From assembly GCF_019145235.1 (NCBI RefSeq), contig NZ_JAHSTV010000005.1, positions 248,001-312,000 on the forward strand: DNA of 64,000 bases, given 5' to 3'. The stretch comes from Pseudomonas farris. Lineage in GTDB: Bacteria > Pseudomonadota > Gammaproteobacteria > Pseudomonadales > Pseudomonadaceae. Below, in pieces: positions 1 to 9,207 of the stretch (its first letter is position 1; each line of letters opens with the position of its first letter). The translations under genes and the position numbers were made by a program. Under the pieces are notes generated by a model. That model was given only the letters and a program-made list of their open reading frames with translations, did no database searches and was not told where the DNA came from.

Positions 1-1127
1 TCCGACAAACCGCCGACCACCACCGGTCCCAATCCCCCACCCAGCAAATACAACCCGGCAAAGAACAGCGCCATCGCCGTGGCCCGCAGGCGCGGTTCGA
101 CCACGTCCTGGATCGCCGTGTACACGCAGGTATAGAAGTTGTAGGCGAATAACCAACCCAAGCTGAACACCGTGACAAATACCCCGATCTCAATGCGTCC
201 GGCGTGCAGCGCCCAGGCGGTGCACACGGTCGAAATGATCAGGCTGAACGCCGCGAACAGCAGCCGCCCATTGGCCACGCGCTGGTGAATCTTGTCGGCA
301 ATCCAGCCGCCGAGCGTCAGGCCGAACAGCCCGGTCACCCCGACGATCACCCCGGTCGCCACCGCCGCGTCCTGCAATGGCATCAAGAAATAACGCTGCA
401 GCATCGGTACCAGAAACGAGTTGCAGGCATAGGTCGCGAAGTTGAAGCAGAGCCCCGCCATTACCAGCCACAGGAAAGTCGGCACCGCCAGCACTCGACG
501 GATTGGCCGGTCCACGCGTTCCTGAGACACTTGCACGCTTTCCGCCGCGCCGCGTTTCGGCTCCTTAATGAAGAACATGAACACCGCCAGGATCAGCCCC
601 GGCACCGCCGCGATAAAGAACGGCGCGCGCCAGCTGTCGAACGCCTTGACCATCCAGCCGATGGTGAAGAACGCCAGCAGCAGGCCCAACGGCAAACCAA
701 GCATGAAAATGCCCATGGCCCGAGCCCGACGATGAGCCGGGAACAAATCGCCTATCAGCGAGTTGGCGGCCGGTGCATAACTGGCTTCACCGATGCCGAT
801 GCCCATGCGCACGATCAGGAAACTCCAGAAACTGCCCACCAGCCCGTTGACTGCGGTCAGCCCGCTCCACGCCGCCAGACCCCAACCCATCAACTTGCTG
901 CGCGAACCGGTATCGGCCAATCGCCCCAGGGGCAGGCCGGCAATGGCGTAAACGATGGTGAATGCGGTGCCGATGATCCCCAGTTGAAAGTCGCTGAGGT
1001 GCCACTCCATGCGGATCGGCTCGATGATGATGGCCGGGATGGTGCGATCGAAGAAGTTGAACAGGTTGGCCAGGAACAGCAGGAACAGAATGCGCCAGGC
1101 ATTCGCCGCTTGGGTCGAGTTCTGCAT
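1..1127 (-). CDS. MFS transporter, partial (C-terminus beyond window start)
   Basis: About 375 codons are visible; the reading frame is open to the window edge, so the C-terminus is missing. The N-terminus (MQNSTQAANAWRILFLLFLA) runs into alternating hydrophobic helices. The segment GLPLGRLADTGSRSKLMGW matches the GxLaDrxGRr loop between helices 2 and 3 of the major facilitator superfamily, and GIGIGEASYAPA resembles the spinster-like branch. It should be an inner-membrane secondary transporter; the substrate cannot be told. The ATG at 1127 is the first Met before helix 1. It is transcribed away from the c-di-GMP gene, with about 290 bases between them. Confidence 0.85.
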   Translation of the reverse strand, partial: MQNSTQAANAWRILFLLFLANLFNFFDRTIPAIIIEPIRMEWHLSDFQLGIIGTAFTIVYAIAGLPLGRLADTGSRSKLMGWGLAAWSGLTAVNGLVGSFWSFLIVRMGIGIGEASYAPAANSLIGDLFPAHRRARAMGIFMLGLPLGLLLAFFTIGWMVKAFDSWRAPFFIAAVPGLILAVFMFFIKEPKRGAAESVQVSQERVDRPIRRVLAVPTFLWLVMAGLCFNFATYACNSFLVPMLQRYFLMPLQDAAVATGVIVGVTGLFGLTLGGWIADKIHQRVANGRLLFAAFSLIISTVCTAWALHAGRIEIGVFVTVFSLGWLFAYNFYTCVYTAIQDVVEPRLRATAMALFFAGLYLLGGGLGPVVVGGLS

Positions 1128-1355
1128 GGGTCCGTCTCTTTATTGTTATTGGGGCTTCATTGCCAACGCATTCGAGCCCGGAACCGTCAATCTAGTCAGG
1201 CCCGCCAGCGATGTCTGTAATTATTCGTAATCCTGATACCCCTCCATGGCCACCCATGCGGGCCATGCAACAATTTATTTCCAATCGTTCTAAAAGCCAT
1301 TCCAAAAACGTTGGCATTAATATGCCACCACCCCTTGCGCTCCATGCAAGGCCTC

Positions 1356-1361
1356 TATACT
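1356..1361 (+). promoter_or_regulatory. Possible -10 element (TATACT) of the MHYT-GGDEF-EAL gene
   Basis: TATACT at 1356-1361 lies 15 bases after a TTGCGC. The spacing is short for sigma-70, so this is tentative. If it is used, transcription begins near 1368, and the start codon must be at 1382 or 1415 rather than further upstream. Confidence 0.35.
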
Positions 1362-1414
1362 GCAAGCATTCGCCAGTGTACATGGCGCAGGATGATTCAG
1401 AGATGGGGCATGCT

Positions 1415-3697
1415 ATGGAGTGGCTTGGTTTGCATTTCATGACCGGGCTACCGGAGGGCGGGCAGGTCATACTCGATTGCACCCATAACCCTTTTCTGGT
1501 GTTGCTGGCCTATCTGGTGGCTTGCGTGGCCGGCTTCGCCACGCTGGACATGACCGAGCGGGTCGGCCATGTGGAAAAATCCGCCTCCCAACGACTCTGG
1601 CGTTGGGTCGGTGCCGGGTGCCTGGCGGGTGGTATCTGGGCCATGCACTTCATCAGCATGCTGGCGTTCCAGGCGCCGATCGAAATTCATTACCACTTGC
1701 CCACTACCCTGCTCTCGCTGTTATTCGCCCTGACCGCCTCATGGCTGGCCATGCACACCCTCAGCCATCCTCAGTTGAATTTCTGGCAATACCTGCGGGC
1801 CGCGGTATGGATCGGCCTGGGCATCGCAACCATGCATTACGTGGGGATGGCCGCCCTGCGCTCGAATGCGATGGCCTACTACCAACCCGTGCTGTTCGTG
1901 CTTTCCATTGTGATCGCCATCGGTGCCAGCCTGGCCGCCCTGTTGATTTCCAGTCATCTGCGCGATGGCGCCGGCGTGTTTCATCAATTGCTCAAATACA
2001 CCGCCAGCCTGGTGCTCGGCGCCGGCATCGTGAGCATGCATTTCACCAGCATGGCGGCGTTCAGCCTGGTGCTGCCCGCTGGCAGCCTTGAGCCCCTGCC
2101 CAGCGACAACAATCACCTGCAATTGGGGCTGACGGTAGCGGTCATGACGCTGCTGATCATCGGCAGCGGCATCAGCGCTGCATGGGCGGACAAGAAACTG
2201 CAACACAAAGAGCATGACCTGCAGCGGGTCAACGCCCTGCTCAGTCAACTGGATCAGGCACGCATGTCGCTGCAACAGGTGGCGCATTACGACCCCTTGA
2301 CCAACCTGATTAACCGACGAGGCTTCAACCAGATTTTCGCCGAGAAACTCATCGAGAAAACCAACGAAGGCGGCATGCTGGCGGTGATGTTCCTCGACAT
2401 CGACCACTTCAAGCGGATCAATGACAGCCTCGGCCATGACGCCGGCGACGAATTGCTCAAAGTCCTGGCCGGCCACATCAAGGCCTCGGTGCGCAGTCAC
2501 GAAGACGTGGTGGCGCGCTTTGGAGGCGACGAATTCTGCATCCTCATCACTCTGTACGACCTTGAAGAAGCGCGGCAAATGGCTCAACGCATCATGCTGA
2601 AAATGAAGGAGCCCATCGAGTTGTCCGGACGGCGTATGGTCATGACCACCAGCATCGGCATCAGCCTGTTTCCGGAAGACGGCAAGACCTGTGAAGAATT
2701 GCTGAAAAACGCCGACCTGGCGCTGTATCAGTCCAAGGACTGCGGTCGTAACGCCCTGCACTTTTTCAGTTCAAACCTGAAAACCCGCGCCACCCTGGAG
2801 TTACAACTCGAAGAGGAGCTGCGTCACGCCCTGCGCGAAAACATCGGGTTGATGCTGTATTACCAGCCGATCTATGACCTGAGAATCGGCCAGGTCACCA
2901 AACTTGAAGCGCTGATTCGCTGGCAGCACCCGGTTCACGGATTGCTCACGCCAGATCGGTTCATCGCCATTGCCGAAGCCAATGGCCTGATCGCCGATCT
3001 GGACAACTGGGTGCTGCGCAAGGCCTGCGAAGACTTGGGCGAGCTGTCCCGGCACGATTGCGAAGAACTTCGAATTGCGGTGAATTGCTCGCCCCTGAAC
3101 CTGGCGCGAGAAGAATTGGCCGATGAAATCGAACACGCCTTGCACGCCTTCGGGGTGGCGCCACACCGACTGGAACTGGAAGTGACCGAAAATGCGCTGA
3201 TGGGCAATATCAGCAACACCCTGGTGTTGCTGCGGCAGATTCGCGCCCTCGGGGTCTCGTTGTCGATCGATGACTTCGGCACCGGCTATTCATCCCTGGC
3301 CTACCTCAGGCGCCTGCCATTAAATACGTTGAAGATCGACCGCTCGTTCATTCAGGACATCCCCAAGGCCACCCAGGACATGGAGATCGTCCAGGCCATT
3401 ATCGTCATGGCCCATACCCTGCATTTGCAGGTCGTCACCGAAGGCGTCGAAACCTTCGAGCAATTCGATTTTCTTGAACGCCATGGCTGCGATTTCGTTC
3501 AGGGCTACCTGCTCAGCCGTCCGGTGCCGCTGGCCGAGTTGCGTCCGGTGCTGGCCGAAATCAACCAGCGCAAACACACGCACACCATCAATCCTTTGAG
3601 TCTGGCTCGCGGTATAACTGCACTAGCGTCGACGGATCCTTTTCCAGAAACCCCTGCCCCCCATGGAGGCGCATCAGTTGTGCGGCCAATCCGCTGA
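1415..3697 (+). CDS. MHYT-GGDEF-EAL membrane c-di-GMP enzyme
   Basis: 760 aa from ATG 1415, which has GGGG six bases upstream; ATG 1382 is an alternative. The first ~250 residues form an MHYT sensor: seven hydrophobic segments with repeated Met-His-aromatic motifs (AMHFISM, TMHYVGM, SMHFTSM), thought to bind copper or sense a diatomic gas. A GGDEF diguanylate cyclase domain follows with an intact GGDEF at residues 370-374; the upstream RxxD inhibitory site is not seen. The EAL phosphodiesterase domain has EAL at 498-500, DDFGTGYSSL and EGVE, so both domains look catalytically competent. The last ~45 residues extend past the EAL domain and are encoded opposite the 3' end of the next gene. Net activity (synthesis or breakdown) cannot be told. 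Confidence 0.9.
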   Translation: MEWLGLHFMTGLPEGGQVILDCTHNPFLVLLAYLVACVAGFATLDMTERVGHVEKSASQRLWRWVGAGCLAGGIWAMHFISMLAFQAPIEIHYHLPTTLLSLLFALTASWLAMHTLSHPQLNFWQYLRAAVWIGLGIATMHYVGMAALRSNAMAYYQPVLFVLSIVIAIGASLAALLISSHLRDGAGVFHQLLKYTASLVLGAGIVSMHFTSMAAFSLVLPAGSLEPLPSDNNHLQLGLTVAVMTLLIIGSGISAAWADKKLQHKEHDLQRVNALLSQLDQARMSLQQVAHYDPLTNLINRRGFNQIFAEKLIEKTNEGGMLAVMFLDIDHFKRINDSLGHDAGDELLKVLAGHIKASVRSHEDVVARFGGDEFCILITLYDLEEARQMAQRIMLKMKEPIELSGRRMVMTTSIGISLFPEDGKTCEELLKNADLALYQSKDCGRNALHFFSSNLKTRATLELQLEEELRHALRENIGLMLYYQPIYDLRIGQVTKLEALIRWQHPVHGLLTPDRFIAIAEANGLIADLDNWVLRKACEDLGELSRHDCEELRIAVNCSPLNLAREELADEIEHALHAFGVAPHRLELEVTENALMGNISNTLVLLRQIRALGVSLSIDDFGTGYSSLAYLRRLPLNTLKIDRSFIQDIPKATQDMEIVQAIIVMAHTLHLQVVTEGVETFEQFDFLERHGCDFVQGYLLSRPVPLAELRPVLAEINQRKHTHTINPLSLARGITALASTDPFPETPAPHGGASVVRPIR

Positions 3698-4484
3698 TCG
3701 GTGTGGCCGAGCCTTGTTCGCGGGAGAATTTCACGGCGGTGTCCAAATCCTTGAGCAGCGTGCGCACGTGCCATTTCACGGGTTCGAAACGGCTTTCGGC
3801 CATTTGCGGCGCAAGAATCTGCAACGGTTTTGAATCGGCGAAACCACCGGCCAGCGCCTCGGCGATCAGGCGGGCGTCGACCCCGGAACGCTCGGCCAGA
3901 GCCACTACTTCGGCAATGACCAAGGCATTGCAGGCAACGATCATCTGATTGCAGGCCTTGGTCACCTGCCCCGCACCGACGGCGCCCATGTGAGTCACGC
4001 GCTGGCCAAGGGTCAACAACACCGGCCGCACGCGCGCAAGGTCCGCCGCTTCGCCACCGACCATGATCGCCAGGCTGCCGGCTTCGGCTCCGACCACCCC
4101 ACCGGACACCGGCGCATCCAGCCAACTCATACCGGTTTTACTCGCTAATGCGCTCGCCATTTCCCGCGTCGCGGTGGGTTCCAGGCTGGAAAAATCCACC
4201 AGCAACTGTCCGCTTTTCGCACCCTTGGCAACGCCCGCCGCGCCAAACACCACCTCACGTACAACAGCCGTGTCAGCCAGACATAGCATCACCAGGTCCG
4301 CGTGCTGACACAGTTCAGCCGGTGTCGCCACTTGCCGCGCGCCGGCCTCGACCAGCGCTGCGCACTTGGCCGGGTTGCGGTTCCACACCGTCAGCGGATA
4401 ACCCGCCGCCAACAGGCGTCGGCACATCGGCATGCCCATCAGACCGATTCCGGCAAACCCCAGCGCAGGTAACGTTGCCATCAT
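3588..4484 (-). CDS. 3-hydroxyisobutyrate dehydrogenase-like NAD(P)-dependent oxidoreductase
   Basis: 298 aa, typical length for the beta-hydroxyacid dehydrogenase family. GIGLMG at residues 12-17 is the Rossmann dinucleotide-binding motif. DAPVSGG at 123-129 is the substrate-binding signature, and GAGQVTKACNQ places the catalytic lysine at K176. The substrate may be 3-hydroxyisobutyrate, tartronate semialdehyde or a similar short acid; neighbours do not decide it. The SD AAGGAGG sits 4 bases before ATG 4484 and 7 before a second ATG at 4481, so the true start may be the second. Its 3' end overlaps the convergent c-di-GMP gene by 110 bases. Confidence 0.88.
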   Translation of the reverse strand: MMATLPALGFAGIGLMGMPMCRRLLAAGYPLTVWNRNPAKCAALVEAGARQVATPAELCQHADLVMLCLADTAVVREVVFGAAGVAKGAKSGQLLVDFSSLEPTATREMASALASKTGMSWLDAPVSGGVVGAEAGSLAIMVGGEAADLARVRPVLLTLGQRVTHMGAVGAGQVTKACNQMIVACNALVIAEVVALAERSGVDARLIAEALAGGFADSKPLQILAPQMAESRFEPVKWHVRTLLKDLDTAVKFSREQGSATPISGLAAQLMRLHGGQGFLEKDPSTLVQLYREPDSKD

Positions 4485-4681
4485 TTAGCCTCCTTTTGAT
4501 TAAAGATCATCGAATATTGGCCGATTCATCATGATTAAGGAAAGGATTCCCCCGAGCGACTCTCAGGCCCAGGCCCTGACGCTTGGGCCACATTCGCGCT
4601 GCGAAAAGACGCGAGATCCCATTCCGTGATGACTCGATGACACTTGTCGCCGAGTCAACCAGTCCAGGTATATGGCGCACA

Positions 4682-6877
4682 ATGACTTCTAAAAACAATC
4701 CGGCCACCGCGGTATCCGACCTGACCCTGAGCCCCGCGGCGAACAGCCCTTCATCGTCGAAGCCATTGACCCCGTCGCGTCCGCTGGCGACTCAGCAATA
4801 CTTGTACTTCACCGAAACCAATACCGACCGCATCCTCGACAACCTCGACGGCCTGCGCGATATGGTGTTCCCGCGCCCGCCCCACCTGGAAGGCGACAAC
4901 GAACAGCACAGCGATCAGGAATTCCCGTCGGTGTGCCTGATCGGCCTCGGCCGTTGTGGTTCGAACATCGCGCTGGACGTGGCGGAGTTGGTGTACAACG
5001 CCCGCAAGTTCTACCTCAACGAATTCAACAACGAAGACCGTCTGTCGCCGGATAAACGCTACGCCGAAAAGGGCTACAGCCCGGCGCAATGGATTCGCAA
5101 TAACCTGCGCCTGGGGCCGAACAAGGCCAGCAAACCGGTGTTCCTGGTCGAACCGCTGGTGATGCTCGGCGACTTGGACAAAGACATCGCCGGTCGCATC
5201 CGCTTCTCGCGCAAGGGCGAAAAAAGCGGCTTTTTGCGCGACTACAGCAAAATGAAAATCATGGACTTGTCGGAAGTCCACGCCGGTGGCGCCGGTAACG
5301 CGCCGATCCTCGGCCAGTACCTGGCCAAGATCATCCTGAACAAGGACACCCAGCGGTTTTCCAGTCCTGACTGGAAGATGATTCACTCGTACCTGATCGA
5401 CAGCTGCGGGATCAAGGCCAACCAGTCGCGCCTGTATTTCTCGATCTTCAGTGCCGGCGGCGGTACCGGTTCGGGCATGGCCTCGGAGTTCGGCCTGGCC
5501 CAGCAGCACTCGTACATGAACAAGACGTTCGACACCAAGCCGATGGACGAGCACGACAGCAAGAGCGGTCATTCCTTCGTCTTCGAGCCGATCTTCACCA
5601 GCGGTATTTGCGTACTGCCGAACATTTCCGATCACCGCAGCGAAATGTCCGAGGCGCTGCACATCAACGCCGGTCGCCTGCTGTGTAAATACCTGTCGGA
5701 AGAGTGGGACTTCTCCTACAACTTCGCCAACGAAGACAGCAGCGAAGCCAGCGTCATGGGCCGTATCCGTCCATGGAACGCGATGATGCTGATCTCCAAC
5801 GACATCATGCGTTATGCCGAAGAAAGCGATGACGGCAACATCCAGAACATTGATGTCAATGCCATGGAAAAGCACGCCAACCAGTACATCTCACAGCAGA
5901 TCTTCAACATTCTGACGGCGCAGGCGGTCACCACCGACTACGACCAGAACTATTTCCGTCGCGCCGGCATCGACATTGGCGAAACCATTCGCCTGGACGC
6001 CAATGACCTGTTCATGAGCCTGGCCGGCCCAGTGGCGATTGCCTATGCCGAGTCCGTGGTGCCGGAAACCCCGCCGCCAAGCAGCGACAAGTTCAAGGTG
6101 TTCGAGAAAGAGCCGCAGCGCCTGAACATCGACGACCTGTTCTTCCGTTCCATCGACCTGCCGCACTTCAACAAGGTCACCCAGGCGATCGAAGGCATCA
6201 GCCTGTTGCCGATCGAGTCCAAGCGCTATCGCGCCTCGCTTGAGCAGTACAAGAATTCGGGCTATGACGCGGCCGCGTTGCACGACCTGCACTTCTTCAA
6301 GAATTGCTCGTCGGTGGTGTCGATTGTTTCGCTGCCCAAGGACTACAAGTTGTCCTACATGGACCTGAACCGGTTGAAAACTCACCTCAACAGCCTGTTC
6401 CCCAACACCACGCTCAAGCGTTATGCGCTGGTGATCGGCGCGTCGGCCAACTTGTCGCTGACCACTTTGATCGCCAAGAGCCCGTGCCTGTCGGACGACT
6501 TTCTGACGCTGATCGTGGCCTTCATCAAGCGCTGCTTTGCGAAAAACCCGTACCGCTTCGACGAGACGCTGGACAACTCGATCCTGGACTTCATCATCAA
6601 TGAAGACTTCGACGAAGACCGCATCGACGAACTGCTCAACGAATTCGAAAACCCGGCGAAGATCCTCGACACCAATTGGTACGCGATCAAACCGATGTAT
6701 GAGAAGAAGTACCGCGAGCTAATCAACGACAAGGACAAGTTTGTCTCGATCAATGACATTCGTTTGTCCCGGGATTGCGTGAAGAAGGCGATCAAGTATC
6801 TGCGCGAGATTTACCGTCACCGGATTGGCAAGACCAAGGTTATTTCGCTTAATAATCATACGGGCAAGACCGCTTAG
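4682..6877 (+). CDS. Tubulin/FtsZ-superfamily protein (Tubulin_2-like)
   Basis: 731 aa from ATG 4682. In-frame ATGs at 4637 and 4583 are also possible, and no candidate has a strong SD. IGLGRCGSN (residues 87-95) resembles the first glycine-rich nucleotide loop of FtsZ. AGGAGN appears further on, and SAGGGTGSG carries the tubulin signature GGGTGSG at 259-265. ISND at 371-374 matches the position of the FtsZ IPND loop. The family is probably the Pfam 'Tubulin like' family (PF13809), not cell-division FtsZ: it is twice the length of FtsZ, with a Ser/Pro-rich N-terminus (~45 aa) and a ~350-residue C-terminal part that I do not recognise. It is predicted to be a cytoplasmic GTP-binding protein, perhaps filament-forming. 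It has no operon partner: the gene before is divergent and a REPIN follows. Confidence 0.8.
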   Translation: MTSKNNPATAVSDLTLSPAANSPSSSKPLTPSRPLATQQYLYFTETNTDRILDNLDGLRDMVFPRPPHLEGDNEQHSDQEFPSVCLIGLGRCGSNIALDVAELVYNARKFYLNEFNNEDRLSPDKRYAEKGYSPAQWIRNNLRLGPNKASKPVFLVEPLVMLGDLDKDIAGRIRFSRKGEKSGFLRDYSKMKIMDLSEVHAGGAGNAPILGQYLAKIILNKDTQRFSSPDWKMIHSYLIDSCGIKANQSRLYFSIFSAGGGTGSGMASEFGLAQQHSYMNKTFDTKPMDEHDSKSGHSFVFEPIFTSGICVLPNISDHRSEMSEALHINAGRLLCKYLSEEWDFSYNFANEDSSEASVMGRIRPWNAMMLISNDIMRYAEESDDGNIQNIDVNAMEKHANQYISQQIFNILTAQAVTTDYDQNYFRRAGIDIGETIRLDANDLFMSLAGPVAIAYAESVVPETPPPSSDKFKVFEKEPQRLNIDDLFFRSIDLPHFNKVTQAIEGISLLPIESKRYRASLEQYKNSGYDAAALHDLHFFKNCSSVVSIVSLPKDYKLSYMDLNRLKTHLNSLFPNTTLKRYALVIGASANLSLTTLIAKSPCLSDDFLTLIVAFIKRCFAKNPYRFDETLDNSILDFIINEDFDEDRIDELLNEFENPAKILDTNWYAIKPMYEKKYRELINDKDKFVSINDIRLSRDCVKKAIKYLREIYRHRIGKTKVISLNNHTGKTA

Positions 6878-7189
6878 TTAGCGGCGCGCCCATTCGCGAG
6901 CAAGCCCGCTCCCACATTTAACCGGGTTCCTCCAGAAGGAATGCGATCAAATAATGTGGGAGCGGGCTTGCTCGCGAAAGCGGTCTGACATTCGCCGCAT
7001 CAGCCGCCGATTTACCAACATCCAGAAACAATTAAGCAGCCCATCGGCTGCTCAATAAACTGTTCCCGTTACGTTTACGTCACCCTCGCCAAGACCCTTC
7101 TGTGGCCTTTCTCCACGGCAACATGCCATCACGCTACTCGGCTACACACTTTTAACCGGCAAAGCCGCGCACCAATTAAGTGCAAGCAC
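6878..7189. other. Intergenic region with REPIN and a small hairpin
   Basis: 312 bases without a gene. It holds the REPIN at 6892-6983. A hairpin at 7035-7052 (AGCAGCC, loop CATC, GGCTGCT) is followed on the minus strand by a T-rich stretch, so it may be a weak terminator for the DUF2288 gene. I see nothing else. Confidence 0.6.
6892..6983. repeat. REPIN (two inverted REP elements)
   Basis: Left arm 6892-6917 and right arm 6955-6983 are inverted copies of the Pseudomonas REP with core GAGCGGGCTTGCTCGCG. They directly follow the tubulin-like gene. Such pairs are non-autonomous elements mobilised by RAYT transposases; none is encoded in this window. Confidence 0.9.
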
Positions 7190-7495
7190 TCAGCTCGTCG
7201 CCCTTTCCTGGATCAGAATCCATGGCGAAACCACCACGGCCCAAAGCTCGGGATCACGTTCAAAAAGATCCAGCGCCCGCGTTTCAGACAGCTTGGCGAC
7301 CTTGTCGGCGGCCAGCCAGGCAGCGACTTTCTCGCCTTCATCGGTTGCCACTGCTTCTGCCGCAGCGATCAAATCCAGGCCTGGGTCGACCCACAATAGG
7401 GCACCCCTGGCGAAGAACGGCTCCAACTCTTTCCAGGTAATAGATGCGGTCTCACCAAGCAGTTTGGCATAGAGGGTGCTAGGTTCTTGAGTCAT
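7190..7495 (-). CDS. DUF2288 family protein
   Basis: 101 aa, acidic, soluble, without a signal peptide or membrane segment. The sequence (starting MTQEPSTLYAKLLGETASI, with the acidic Ala-rich segment AAAEAVATDEGEKVAAWLA) matches my memory of the small DUF2288 family found in many gammaproteobacteria. Its function is unknown. ATG 7495 is chosen because homologues begin with MTQ-like residues; an extension to 7600 is open but has an unlikely composition. It sits divergently upstream of braC, as I believe it does in P. aeruginosa. Confidence 0.7.
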   Translation of the reverse strand: MTQEPSTLYAKLLGETASITWKELEPFFARGALLWVDPGLDLIAAAEAVATDEGEKVAAWLAADKVAKLSETRALDLFERDPELWAVVVSPWILIQERATS

Positions 7496-7846
7496 GGGTT
7501 TCTGTCCGCAAAGAAAATCGACGTGAATAATAACGTCGGTATTGCGCCAGAAAAACCCGGATGCAATTGCGTTACCGATTGAAAAACGCAGGAAAGCCAA
7601 GGAATGCTGCTGAATTCAAGTATTAGCCAGCTAACATCCCGCCGCGATTCTGTCTTTTTCTTTCAATAAAGCGACACCCTCAGGTTTTGCCCCCTGGCGC
7701 CAGCTTCCCAGGCTAACAATCGGCGCTCTACACTGTACCGGTACAGTTGCCGGGGGCATTTTCCGGAGGATATCAACGATATCTGACCCGGTTCTGCTGC
7801 TACGGCGCCAGGACTATAAAAACTACAACAGTAAGAGTGGAGCACT
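7496..7846. promoter_or_regulatory. braC upstream region with a perfect 16-bp palindrome
   Basis: 351 bases between divergent genes. ACTGTACCGGTACAGT at 7732-7747 is a perfect palindrome about 100 bases before braC and has the form of an operator for a dimeric regulator. A direct repeat GATATC-aac-GATATC lies near 7770-7785, and an AT-rich TATAAA near 7817. The LexA box has an 8-base centre (CTGT-N8-ACAG), whereas this one has six, so LexA is unlikely. The regulator is unknown. Confidence 0.45.
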
Positions 7847-8974
7847 ATGACTAAGGCTACTAAGCAGATTTCAAAACTGTTTGCCGCTATGGTTCTGGCC
7901 GGGGTTGCCAGCCATTCGTTCGCCGCTGACACCATCAAGATCGGTATCGCCGGCCCTAAAACCGGCCCTGTAGCCCAATACGGCGACATGCAGTTCAGTG
8001 GCTCCAAAATGGCCATCGAACAAATCAACGCCAAGGGCGGCGTCGACGGCAAGAAACTCGAAGCCGTTGAATACGACGATGCCTGCGATCCAAAACAAGC
8101 GGTTGCTGTAGCGAACAAAGTCGTCAACGACGGCGTCAAGTTCGTGGTTGGTCACCTGTGCTCCAGCTCCACTCAACCGGCTTCGGACATTTACGAAGAC
8201 GAAGGCGTGATCATGATCACTCCGGCTGCCACCAGCCCGGACATCACCACTCGCGGCTACAAAATGATCTTCCGCACCATCGGTCTGGACAGCGCCCAGG
8301 GCCCTGCCGCCGGTAACTACATTGCCGACTTCGTAAAACCGAAAATCGTTGCTGTGCTGCACGACAAACAGCAATACGGTGAAGGCATCGCCAGCGCCGT
8401 GAAGAAAACCCTCGAAGCCAAAGGCGTGAAGGTTGCCGTGTTCGAAGGCATCAACGCCGGCGACAAAGACTTCTCTTCGATGGTCTCCAAGCTCAAGCAA
8501 GCCAACGTCGACTTCGTCTACTACGGCGGCTACCACCCGGAGCTGGGTCTGCTCCTGCGTCAATCCCAGGAAAAAGGCCTGAAAGCCAAGTTCATGGGTC
8601 CGGAAGGCGTGGGTAACGACTCCATTTCGCAGATCGCCAAGGAAGCTTCCGAAGGCCTGCTGGTGACCCTGCCGAAATCCTTCGACCAGGATCCGGCCAA
8701 CATCGCCCTGGCTGACGCGTTCAAAGCCAAGAAAGAAGACCCGAGCGGTCCGTTCGTGTTCCCGTCCTACTCGGCTGTGCAAGTCATCGCAGAAGGCATC
8801 AAGGCGGCCAAGAGCGAAGACACTGCCAAAGTCGCTGAAGCTATCCACAAAGGCACGTTCAAAACCCCGACCGGCGATCTGTCTTTCGACGAAAAGGGCG
8901 ACCTGAAGGACTTCAAATTCGTGGTTTACCAGTGGCACTTCGGCAAACCTAAAACTGAAGTTTCGCCTCAGTAA
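7847..8974 (+). CDS. braC: Branched-chain amino-acid ABC transporter, periplasmic binding protein
   Basis: 375 aa. A Sec signal peptide (residues 1-26, ending SHSFA-AD) is followed by a Leu/Ile/Val-binding fold beginning DTIKIGIAGPKTGPVAQYG. Motifs of the LivJ/BraC family are present: GHLCSSSTQPASDIYE, a conserved Cys pair, and YYGGYHPELG. It captures Leu, Ile, Val and probably Ala/Thr in the periplasm and delivers them to the BraDE permease. The SD GTGGAG lies seven bases before the ATG. It is the first gene of braCDEFG, set apart from braD by a terminator-like hairpin, which fits higher expression of the binding protein. Confidence 0.96.
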   Translation: MTKATKQISKLFAAMVLAGVASHSFAADTIKIGIAGPKTGPVAQYGDMQFSGSKMAIEQINAKGGVDGKKLEAVEYDDACDPKQAVAVANKVVNDGVKFVVGHLCSSSTQPASDIYEDEGVIMITPAATSPDITTRGYKMIFRTIGLDSAQGPAAGNYIADFVKPKIVAVLHDKQQYGEGIASAVKKTLEAKGVKVAVFEGINAGDKDFSSMVSKLKQANVDFVYYGGYHPELGLLLRQSQEKGLKAKFMGPEGVGNDSISQIAKEASEGLLVTLPKSFDQDPANIALADAFKAKKEDPSGPFVFPSYSAVQVIAEGIKAAKSEDTAKVAEAIHKGTFKTPTGDLSFDEKGDLKDFKFVVYQWHFGKPKTEVSPQ

Positions 8975-8998
8975 GGCCTTGGCCTGACTGACTGCCAA

Positions 8999-9030
8999 TA
9001 AAGCCCACGGCGTGCCGTGGGCTTTGTTTT
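8999..9030 (+). terminator. Attenuating terminator between braC and braD
   Basis: Stem AAAGCCCACGG / CCGTGGGCTTT with a 4-base loop, then TTTT. It lies 25 bases after braC and about 180 before braD, so it likely lowers transcription of the permease and ATPase genes relative to braC. Confidence 0.85.
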
Positions 9031-9207
9031 ACGAACGTATTGGGCCGCGCTGGCGTGATCCGCCAGTCTCCCCACCTGAAAATCTCAAAACCGTCATCAG
9101 CGGTTCGCTGGCAAACCTCGAATTCGAAGTGGATGCAGATCCACGGGGCTCGAGCGGGAAAATGACTCCACCAGTGAAATGCGTATCAGGTTTTTAGGAG
9201 CGCTGTA

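Noticed and set aside
204..1220. 338-residue frame on the plus strand at the window start
   Set aside because: Antisense to the MFS gene, Gln/His/Arg-rich shadow.
9012..9197. 61-residue frame between braC and braD
   Set aside because: It starts inside the terminator stem, has no SD and no recognisable sequence.
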